Below are positions 58,091 to 64,000 of a DNA stretch of 64,000 bases, piece after piece; position 1 is the first letter of the stretch, and the number at the start of each line of letters is the position of its first letter. The notes under the pieces were generated by a model that was given only the letters and a program-made list of their open reading frames with translations, was not told the DNA's origin and ran no database searches. A program made the translations under genes and the position numbers. The stretch covers positions 1 through 64,000 of the forward strand of contig NZ_LGEK01000018.1 in the NCBI RefSeq assembly GCF_001636615.1, given 5' to 3'. The stretch is from Mucilaginibacter sp. L294 (GTDB lineage: Bacteria; Bacteroidota; Bacteroidia; Sphingobacteriales; Sphingobacteriaceae).

Positions 58091-59155
58091 ATGGCCGATA
58101 TATCAGCATTATCGCAACTGGCTTTACAGTTGCTGCAGCAACTCATTTCCATACAATCATTCAGTAAAGAAGAAGACCGCACCGCCGACCTAATAGACCA
58201 AACTTTGCAGCAGCACGGTGTAAAAACCCACCGCAAGCTTAATAACATCTGGGCGTGGAACAGGCATTTTGATGCGTCAAAGCCAACCATCCTGCTCAAC
58301 TCACATCACGATACCGTAAAACCCAACAGCGGCTACACCCGCGACCCATACGACGCCAAAATAGAAGATGGTAAACTATATGGCCTGGGCAGTAATGATG
58401 CAGGCGGTTGCCTGGTATCGCTCATAGCCGTGTTTTTGCACTATCACGATCAGGAGAACCTGAAATATAATTTTTGCTTAGCTACCACCGCCGAAGAAGA
58501 AATTTCGGGCGTAAACGGGCTGGAACTCATCATCCCCGACCTTGGCGAATTGAGTTTTGGCATAGTAGGCGAACCCACCCTGATGGACCTTGCCATTGCC
58601 GAACGCGGCCTGATGGTATTGGATTGCACCGCATACGGTAAAGCAGGCCACGCCGCCCGCGAGGAAGGCGAAAACGCCATTTATAAAGCCCTGGCAGATA
58701 TTGAATGGTTCCGCAATTTTAAATTCCCGAAAGAATCGGAAGTTTTTGGGCCGATAAAAATGTCGGTAACCATTATCAACGCCGGTTCGCAGCATAACGT
58801 GGTACCCGCTACCTGTACCTTTACGGTTGATGTAAGGGTAACCGATGCTTATAAGAACGAAGAAGTACTGGAGATCATCCGCCAGCATGTAAGCTGCGAG
58901 GTGAAGCCGCGTAGTATCCGCTTAAAACCATCATCAATAGACAAAAACCATCCATTTGTACAGGCAGGCGTATCGCTTGGCCGCAATACCTATGGCTCGC
59001 CCACTACGTCAGATCAGTCCCTGCTGGATATTTCCTCCATCAAAATTGGTCCCGGTGATTCGGCCCGTTCGCACATGGCCGATGAATTTATTTATGTGGA
59101 TGAAATAGGCGAGGGGATAGATCTGCATATCCAGATGCTGGATAAGATAGTTTAG
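58091..59155 (+). CDS. argE: M20 family deacylase, probable ArgE-type arginine biosynthesis enzyme
   Basis: 354 residues. Zinc peptidase M20 features are LLNSHHDTVKPNSGYTRDPY (metal His), LYGLGSNDAGGCLVS (bridging Asp), ATTAEEEISGVNGLE (catalytic Glu pair), FGIVGEPT, and the dimerisation domain MSVTIINAGSQHNVVPATCT. The near location of argH points to acetyl- or succinyl-ornithine/citrulline deacylation in arginine synthesis, as in the usual Bacteroidota arg cluster; exact substrate is not determined. A TACTTTTG box about 45 bases upstream is a promoter candidate. Confidence 0.85.
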   Translation: MADISALSQLALQLLQQLISIQSFSKEEDRTADLIDQTLQQHGVKTHRKLNNIWAWNRHFDASKPTILLNSHHDTVKPNSGYTRDPYDAKIEDGKLYGLGSNDAGGCLVSLIAVFLHYHDQENLKYNFCLATTAEEEISGVNGLELIIPDLGELSFGIVGEPTLMDLAIAERGLMVLDCTAYGKAGHAAREEGENAIYKALADIEWFRNFKFPKESEVFGPIKMSVTIINAGSQHNVVPATCTFTVDVRVTDAYKNEEVLEIIRQHVSCEVKPRSIRLKPSSIDKNHPFVQAGVSLGRNTYGSPTTSDQSLLDISSIKIGPGDSARSHMADEFIYVDEIGEGIDLHIQMLDKIV

Positions 59156-59628
59156 TGGGTGTCGTGTATTAAAACCCTGCCTCTTTTTTTTGTTAATCGT
59201 TTAACTATGCCACCGGCAATATTTAATATTAAAATAAATTGCGCGCTAACAGCTACAAAAAGCAGCATGGAATAAATAGCCCAATAGCTTGTTTTTGGTG
59301 ATTGCAACCTATCCTGAGGTGTAAAATTGTAATAAATTATAGCCGCCAGTATAGGTAATATGGTTGCAAGCGCGTGTGCCCATATTAGTTTTTTAGAGAG
59401 CAGGCGTTTTTTGATGAAAATATATAACAACCACATCAATAAAAGGAAAGCCGAGAGCACCTTGTAGACAATATTCCATGATATTTCGATGTGAATATCG
59501 TTAACACTAACGTTGGTACTTTTAGCAACTGAAAAAAATGAAAGTATAAACAATACTACAGACGTTAACACAAATATCTGGAATGGTCTTTTTTTAAGAT
59601 TAAGCGAATAATAGTTGGAAGCTTTCAT
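59152..59628 (-). CDS. Four-pass membrane protein, unknown function
   Basis: 158 residues from ATG 59628. Hydrophobic segments at about 17-34, 51-70, 81-98 and 115-140. No family is recognised. It converges on argE, and the two stop codons overlap within TTTAG (59152-59155). It breaks the argE-argH order and is on the opposite strand, so it is not part of the arginine operon. The TTG at 59640 in the same frame is a less likely start. Confidence 0.65.
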   Translation of the reverse strand: MKASNYYSLNLKKRPFQIFVLTSVVLFILSFFSVAKSTNVSVNDIHIEISWNIVYKVLSAFLLLMWLLYIFIKKRLLSKKLIWAHALATILPILAAIIYYNFTPQDRLQSPKTSYWAIYSMLLFVAVSAQFILILNIAGGIVKRLTKKRGRVLIHDTH

Positions 59629-59707
59629 AGATGCCGCCAAAGTAACGTTCTGGTATTAAGTTAAATGAAGCAAATAGTCAATATAATATTATGAAATGGC
59701 TGAATTT

Positions 59708-60157
59708 GATTTTAGATTTACGAGTTACGATTTTAGATTTAAGAAAAAACTCAAGTGAATAGGCAAGAGCTACTCTCGAGAACTAAGCAATATGCAATTG
59801 CAAACGCACGGTTAGTTCTTAGTATCCCGGTGAATATGGTTAATCGTAATTACTGCGACCAACTGGCACGAAGTGCAAGTTCAACCGGCGCAAATTACCG
59901 GGCGGCATGTAGGGCAAAATCGAAAGCTGACTTTATTAATAAATTAAAGATTGTTGAGGAAGAACTTGATGAAACAATGTTTTTCCTGGAGCTTTTGGTT
60001 GAATTGAATCCCGAACTAAAAGAAAAAATAACACCTATCTACAAGGAAGGCAACGAACTTCTTTCTATAATTGTATCGTCAATAAACACTTTGCGCGCAA
60101 AGTGAATTAGGTTTTAGATATTAAATCTAAAATCGTACATCTAAAAATTGTAAATCG
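59708..60157. repeat. Inverted-repeat-bounded cassette around the four-helix-bundle gene
   Basis: TACGATTTTAGATTTAA (59726-59742) and its perfect inverse (60121-60137) enclose the gene at 59755-60105. Outside each lies a second, related unit (GATTTTAGATTTACGAG at 59708-59724; CATCTAAAAATTGTAAATCG at 60138-60157), so each border has two copies of the motif. The layout resembles 23S rRNA intervening sequences that encode a four-helix protein between complementary arms. Confidence 0.75.
59755..60105 (+). CDS. Four-helix-bundle protein (S23/IVP family)
   Basis: 116 residues from a GTG at 59755; no in-frame ATG lies near the start. The pattern LLSRTKQYAIANARLVLSIP, ARSASSTGANYRAACRAKSK, FINKLKIVEEELDETMFFLE and a last helix LKEKITPIYKEGNELLSIIV matches the S23 ribosomal/intervening-sequence protein family, which also includes the Avd protein of diversity-generating retroelements. 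No reverse transcriptase or variable repeat is near. The gene is bounded by 17-bp inverted repeats, suggesting it came as a unit. Role unknown. Confidence 0.85.
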   Translation: MNRQELLSRTKQYAIANARLVLSIPVNMVNRNYCDQLARSASSTGANYRAACRAKSKADFINKLKIVEEELDETMFFLELLVELNPELKEKITPIYKEGNELLSIIVSSINTLRAK

Positions 60158-60158
60158 A

Positions 60159-61493
60159 ATGAGCAAGCTATGGCAAAAAACCACAAACGTTGATAAGCTG
60201 GTAGAAAACTTTACCGTTGGCCGCGACCGCGAGCTGGACAGGCAAATGGCCGCTTTTGATGTGCTTGGGTCACTTGCCCATACCAAAATGCTGGAATCTA
60301 TCGGCCTGATGGATGCCGCCGACCTGATGCTGGTGCAGCAGGAGCTAAAAAACCTTTACACCGAAATAGCGAACGATAATTTTGAGATAGAACCCGATGT
60401 AGAGGACGTGCATTCGCAGGTAGAGATGGTGCTTACCCGTCGCATTGGCGAAGCCGGTAAAAAAATCCATAGCGGCCGCTCCCGTAACGACCAGGTTCTG
60501 GTTGATCTGAAACTTTTCTTTCGCCACCAGTTACAGCAGGTAGTTAACGAGACAGATACCCTGTTTCGCCAATTGATACAGCTGAGTGAAGAACATAAAG
60601 ATGTGCTGCTACCCGGTTACACACATCTGCAGGTAGCTATGCCATCATCTTTCGGCCTGTGGTTTGGCGCTTATGCCGAAGGACTGGTTGACGACCTGGA
60701 AATGGTTTTGGCTGCCTGGAAGATCACCAATAAAAACCCATTAGGCTCGGCCGCGGGCTATGGCTCGTCGTTCCCTTTAAACAGAACGATGACAACCCAG
60801 CTTTTAGGCTTCGAGAGCCTTAACCATAACGTAGTTTACGCGCAGATGGGGCGTGGCAAAACCGAGCGGGTGATAGCCCAGGCTTTATCGTCTGTTGCGG
60901 CCACACTAGCTAAAATGGCTATGGACCAATGCCTGTACCTGAGCCAGAACTTTGCTTTTGTAAGCTACCCCGAAAACCTGACCACCGGCAGCAGCATTAT
61001 GCCGCATAAAAAAAATCCGGATGTTTGGGAAATTATGCGCGGCAAATGTAACCGCCTGCAAGCCCTGCCAAACGATGTAGCGTTGATGACCACCAACCTG
61101 CCATCGGGCTACCACCGCGAGCTGCAATTACTTAAAGAACTATTGTTCCCGGCCTTTGCCGACCTGATAGACTGCCTGCAAATGGCAACCTTTATGCTGC
61201 AAAATATCAGCGTGAATAAAAATATACTCGATGACCCTAAATACACCTACCTGTTCAGCGTAGAGGAAGTGAATAAGTCGGTGCTAAATGGTACCCCGTT
61301 CCGCGATGCTTACAAGCAAATAGGGTTGGATATTGAACAGGGTAACTTTAATCCCGATAAAACAGTTAACCATACCCACGAGGGTAGCATAGGCAACCTG
61401 CAAAATCAGCAGATAACCGAAGCGATGGATAAAGTGATCAGTAGTTTCGACTTTAAGAAAGTGGAAGATGCGATTAGCTGGTTGGTGAAGTAA
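60159..61493 (+). CDS. argH: Argininosuccinate lyase
   Basis: 444 residues. The fumarase/aspartase-superfamily signature GSSIMPHKKNPD lies near residues 282-293. Others are IHSGRSRNDQVLVDLKLFFR, LPGYTHLQVAMPSSFGLW, and GSAAGYGSSFPLNR. It splits argininosuccinate into arginine and fumarate, the last step of arginine biosynthesis. Length is typical. The start is 21 bases past the right inverted repeat of the cassette, so the insertion sits immediately upstream and may affect its expression. Confidence 0.96.
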   Translation: MSKLWQKTTNVDKLVENFTVGRDRELDRQMAAFDVLGSLAHTKMLESIGLMDAADLMLVQQELKNLYTEIANDNFEIEPDVEDVHSQVEMVLTRRIGEAGKKIHSGRSRNDQVLVDLKLFFRHQLQQVVNETDTLFRQLIQLSEEHKDVLLPGYTHLQVAMPSSFGLWFGAYAEGLVDDLEMVLAAWKITNKNPLGSAAGYGSSFPLNRTMTTQLLGFESLNHNVVYAQMGRGKTERVIAQALSSVAATLAKMAMDQCLYLSQNFAFVSYPENLTTGSSIMPHKKNPDVWEIMRGKCNRLQALPNDVALMTTNLPSGYHRELQLLKELLFPAFADLIDCLQMATFMLQNISVNKNILDDPKYTYLFSVEEVNKSVLNGTPFRDAYKQIGLDIEQGNFNPDKTVNHTHEGSIGNLQNQQITEAMDKVISSFDFKKVEDAISWLVK

Positions 61494-61501
61494 GTAAGAG
61501 T

Positions 61502-61756
61502 ATGCAGATTGAGAAAGGTACCAAAGTTAGATTAAAGACTTTTTCGGGAACATTGATTCCCAAAAAAGGAATAGACCCCTGTAATAACTATTGGAAGCTT
61601 ATTGGTGAAAAGGGCGAAGTAATAGATGACAAGTTGTACAATACAAGAGTTTTAGTGTTATTTGAAAAAGACTTAGACCCGTTTGAGGTTGCGAACCATA
61701 ATCCTACGATCAATTCACTTTGGATTCTGCCAACGGATCTGGAGTTAGATAATTAA
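61502..61756 (+). CDS. Small SH3-like protein, unknown function
   Basis: 84 residues. Starts 8 bases after argH. Beta-rich sequence with KGTKVRLKTFSGTLIPKKGI, YWKLIGEKGEVIDDKLYNTR and VLVLFEKDLDPFEV suggests a small barrel. No named family is recognised. The spacing suggests co-transcription with argH and the following YwbE gene. Confidence 0.7.
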   Translation: MQIEKGTKVRLKTFSGTLIPKKGIDPCNNYWKLIGEKGEVIDDKLYNTRVLVLFEKDLDPFEVANHNPTINSLWILPTDLELDN

Positions 61757-61764
61757 TAAAAACT

Positions 61765-61965
61765 ATGCAAGGACGTAACAGAGCAGACATATACCCCGGA
61801 CTGGAAGTAGATATCATCCTGAAAAAGGATCAACGCAGCGGTAAGCTTACACGCGGTGTGGTGAAAGACCTCCTCACCAGCGCGTCTTACCATTCCCGTG
61901 GTATAAAGGTGCGGCTGGAAGATGGACAAGTGGGCCGTGTTGCAGAAATAGTGGAAGAAGACTAA
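61765..61965 (+). CDS. YwbE family protein
   Basis: 66 residues. The sequence GRNRADIYPGLEVDIILKKD, QRSGKLTRGVVKDLLTSASY and HSRGIKVRLEDGQVGRV matches the YwbE family, a KOW/SH3-like beta-barrel with unknown function conserved across bacteria. It starts 8 bases after the preceding small gene. Length is typical. Confidence 0.9.
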   Translation: MQGRNRADIYPGLEVDIILKKDQRSGKLTRGVVKDLLTSASYHSRGIKVRLEDGQVGRVAEIVEED

Positions 61966-61968
61966 CTT

Positions 61969-62038
61969 AGTCCATAGACCATAGTCGATGGTTCATAGTA
62001 AAAATATACCATGGTCTATCGACTATTGACCATGTACT
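61969..62038. repeat. Imperfect 32-base inverted repeat with ATAGTCGAT core
   Basis: AGTCCATAGACCATAGTCGATGG... on the left and its imperfect inverse ending ATTGACCATGTACT on the right share the core ATAGTCGAT/ATCGACTAT. It ends 5 bases before the DUF1345 ATG, so it could affect that gene, or terminate the argH transcript. Confidence 0.75.
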
Positions 62039-62043
62039 AACAT

Positions 62044-62733
62044 ATGGAAAAAATAACCGAACCTAAAAAGAATTTCTTGCTTCGCCTTGATGCGAATTAC
62101 AGGCTATACCTATCGCTGCTGATAGGGGCTATCACCTTCTTTTTTGTAAGGCATAATCCATCCGTGCCTGCGGTTACCTTAATTACCTGGATAGCGGTTG
62201 CATCAAGCATTATTATATTAGATTGGGTAACCATCCTGTGGGCGCATCCTAAAGATATCCGTAAAATTGCCAGCTTGGAAGATAGCGGCCGGGTAATGAT
62301 ATTTGTTTTTGTGATGACGGCATCGCTGGTAAGTTTGGTAGCTATTTTACTGCTCCTCAAATCAACCAAAGGCGCATCAGATGAAACTGTTGCCGGTTAT
62401 GTTTTCCTGGCCATGACAGCGGTTATTGTATCCTGGTGGATGGTGCATACGGTATTCACCATGCGTTATGCCCATTTGTTTTACACTACCGATGAAGGCA
62501 AAAAAACACCCCTTGGCGGACTGGAGTTCCCCGGCGGCGAAAAAAGTCCGGATTACCTGGATTTTGTATACTTCTCTTTCGTTGTAGGGATGACCTTCCA
62601 GGTATCAGATGTGGAGATCTCCTCCAAACAGATCCGTCGCCTTGCCTGGGCGCACGGGCTTATCGCTTTTGCATTTAATACGGCTATTGTAGCCTTGAGT
62701 ATCAATGTAATATCTGGGCTGGTATCTAAGTAA
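62044..62733 (+). CDS. DUF1345 family membrane protein
   Basis: 229 residues with five to six hydrophobic segments (about 18-36, 42-65, 82-104, 113-132, 180-200, 205-226). The DUF1345 pattern is visible in TLITWIAVASSIIILDWVTI, VHTVFTMRYAHLFY and YLDFVYFSFVVGMTFQVSDV, with the polar loop GGLEFPGGEKSPDYLD. Function unknown. Confidence 0.88.
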   Translation: MEKITEPKKNFLLRLDANYRLYLSLLIGAITFFFVRHNPSVPAVTLITWIAVASSIIILDWVTILWAHPKDIRKIASLEDSGRVMIFVFVMTASLVSLVAILLLLKSTKGASDETVAGYVFLAMTAVIVSWWMVHTVFTMRYAHLFYTTDEGKKTPLGGLEFPGGEKSPDYLDFVYFSFVVGMTFQVSDVEISSKQIRRLAWAHGLIAFAFNTAIVALSINVISGLVSK

Positions 62734-62755
62734 GTGGTGTTTAACCTCCGAAACC

Positions 62756-63070
62756 GTCATTGCGAGGTACGAAGCAATCTTCGATAGGACAGGTGGCCGT
62801 CATGTTCAGCCTTCTCTCATGCTTAGTAGACCACTATGATCATCCGCCCGCTCAATTGCCGCGGAGGCTGTTAGTTTTTCGTAGTTTTATTTTATTTTAA
62901 GGTACTCAAGAGGGCTTCGCCGTTTTGTCTTGATACAAAAGTAACCAAAAGATCAAGACAGAAAAAAGCTTCCCCACACAAGCCTTTACCTTTTTGCCCG
63001 CTTTTCTGTCAGGCCTTTACCTGCGTTTGATACCTTGCACATTTCATTGCCGTTGGCTTTAGCCAACGGA
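62756..63070. repeat. Composite long intergenic repeat, copy 2
   Basis: Begins with a CGTCATTGCGAGGTACGAAG fragment of the TGTCAT/CGTCAT families, then (62798-63070) follows the same order as 6731-7010, ending with the palindrome CGTTGGCTTTAGCCAACG. It fills the gap between DUF1345 and the transporter. No gene is seen. Confidence 0.8.
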
Positions 63071-63090
63071 TTGCCTTCGAAAAATCTGGC

Positions 63091-63118
63091 AATCGTAAAA
63101 ATCTGCTTAATCCAGGTT
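63091..63118. repeat. Short dispersed motif ending TTAATCCaGGTT, copy 4
   Basis: AATCGTAAAAATCTGCTTAA followed by TCCAGGTT. The transporter stop codon (TTA on the plus strand, 63107-63109) lies within it, so the last codons of the gene are part of the motif. Confidence 0.65.
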
Positions 63119-64000
63119 ATCCTCTATCTTGGAATGCTTCTGCGTGTCGTTCATGGTAACATATATCACCAGCGATATCATAATACACCCTGTAACGTAC
63201 CAGAAAAACCAGTTCTCGTGGCCGGCTTCCTTAAACAGCAGGGCAATATATTCGGCCGAGCCGCCAAAAACAGATACCGCTATGGCATAAGGAAAACCAA
63301 CCCCCAACGCACGGATATGCGCCGGGAACAGCTCGGCTTTTACCACCGCGTTTATGGCGGTATAGTTGCTCACAATAAGCAAGGCCAGCATGATCAGGCC
63401 AAAGGCAACCCAAAAGTTATGCGTTACGCTTAAGTAGGTAAATATCGGTACGGTTGTCAGTGTACCCAAAATGCCAAATGTTTTTAGCATGGGCTTGCGG
63501 CCTATCCTGTCGGATACATAGCCATATAAGGGCTGTATCAGCATAAAAACAATCAGTGTAAGGCTCGATATCAGGGTAGCTTCGTTCTTGCTGAAGCCGT
63601 TAGTGTTCACCAAAAACTTTTGCATATAGGTGGTGAACGTATAAAAGGCCACGGTGCCGCCAATGGTAAGGCCAATAACTGTTAGCACGGCACGCGGATG
63701 TTCGGCCAGCGCCCGTAACGAGCCGCGGGCGTTTTTATGCTTATCTTCTTTTTTATCAATGGTTACCGATTCCTGCAAACTGCGGCGCAGGTACATCACA
63801 ATAATGGCCAGCGCGGCGCCAATACCAAACGGGATGCGCCATCCCCATGAATGAAGCTGCGCCTCGGTCAGGAAAACGCGTTGCAGCAATATCAGCACGG
63901 CAAGGGCAAGCAGTTGCCCCATAATAAGCGTAACGTACTGAAAGCTGGAGTAAAAGCCACGATCTTTTTTGGTGGCCATTTCACTGAGGTAGGTTGCGCT
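63107..64000 (-). CDS. MFS transporter of the metabolite:H+ symporter type, 5-prime end outside window
   Basis: The frame stays open to the right edge, so about the first 120-140 residues are missing. The visible part starts ATYLSEMATKKDRGFYSSFQ, the conserved P/ATYLSE loop between helices 4 and 5, then about eight hydrophobic segments. YGYVSDRIGRKPML is the mid-protein MFS repeat motif. The pattern is close to the ProP/ShiA/KgtP (MHS) family, which imports organic acids, proline or betaine with protons. The substrate cannot be told. The internal ATG at 63979 is not the true start. Confidence 0.88.
   Translation of the reverse strand, partial: SATYLSEMATKKDRGFYSSFQYVTLIMGQLLALAVLILLQRVFLTEAQLHSWGWRIPFGIGAALAIIVMYLRRSLQESVTIDKKEDKHKNARGSLRALAEHPRAVLTVIGLTIGGTVAFYTFTTYMQKFLVNTNGFSKNEATLISSLTLIVFMLIQPLYGYVSDRIGRKPMLKTFGILGTLTTVPIFTYLSVTHNFWVAFGLIMLALLIVSNYTAINAVVKAELFPAHIRALGVGFPYAIAVSVFGGSAEYIALLFKEAGHENWFFWYVTGCIMISLVIYVTMNDTQKHSKIEDNLD

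Noticed and set aside
59755-60105. Diversity-generating retroelement (Avd-like gene)
   Set aside because: No reverse transcriptase, template repeat or variable target gene is present; the protein fits the general S23/IVP family.
63035-63433. 132-codon plus-strand frame at the right end
   Set aside because: Antisense to the MFS transporter and the repeat.

Overview
The window looks like a contig end from a chromosome of the Bacteroidota, most likely a Sphingobacteriaceae member close to Mucilaginibacter or Pedobacter (inference from gene content; no rRNA is present). Supporting signs are many TAnnTTTG minus-7 promoter boxes without Shine-Dalgarno sequences, DUF2723, RemB/Wzi-like, DUF983 and GH3/GH16 proteins, short-signal lipoproteins, and abundant inverted-repeat intergenic elements. 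The first 19 bases are the Tn5/Nextera mosaic end, so the left edge is a library artefact and the first gene is cut there. The right edge cuts an MFS transporter gene.

Layout. 0-4.4 kb: an autoregulated-looking ECF sigma gene with an overlapping membrane anti-sigma-like/outer-membrane protein, a lipoprotein gene with an apparent frameshift, mazG and an MnmD-type tRNA methyltransferase. 4.6-16 kb: cell-wall amidase, Gfo/Idh/MocA oxidoreductase, alpha/beta hydrolase, YceI, two tandem DUF2147 genes, a YD-repeat-like lipoprotein, a GH3 beta-glucosidase, GNAT and a ROK regulator. 16-31 kb: hydrolases, HAD phosphatase, glyoxalase-fold protein, small secreted and lipoprotein genes, GH16 glucanase, metallophosphoesterase, orphan ABC ATPase, YdeI, cupin, acyltransferase, and the cbpA-cbpM pair. 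30.7-32.6 kb: a GlxA-type regulator followed by a DJ-1/PfpI protein with an N-terminal metal-binding module.

33.4-40.9 kb is the most notable block: kaiC, two different kaiB genes and a PAS histidine kinase form one tight operon, divergent from a five-PAS histidine kinase plus a single-domain response regulator. No kaiA is seen. The organism is not a cyanobacterium, so this is probably a KaiC-based timing or stress-signalling system with its own kinase outputs.

41-58 kb: DUF983/AraC pair, second HAD phosphatase, DUF1275 membrane protein, four-helix DUF2383 protein, an Fpg/Nei-like protein that has lost its zinc-finger cysteines, a type III polyketide synthase with an isoprenylcysteine-methyltransferase-like partner, an AT-rich gene for a cysteine-rich peptide, a DUF2723 glycosyltransferase, a RemB-like outer-membrane protein, DUF2130, a receiver-LuxR protein lacking its phospho-acceptor aspartate, a second receiver and a short SSB. 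58-64 kb: argE-like and argH genes, separated by a membrane protein gene and a four-helix-bundle gene enclosed by 17-bp perfect inverted repeats, then YwbE, DUF1345 and the truncated transporter.

Intergenic DNA is rich in dispersed inverted repeats of several families (TGTCATttcga, TGTCATgctgaacg, CGTCATTGCGAG, AACCACAGAG and a ~275-bp composite unit present twice). No tRNA, rRNA, CRISPR array, transposase or phage gene was recognised.
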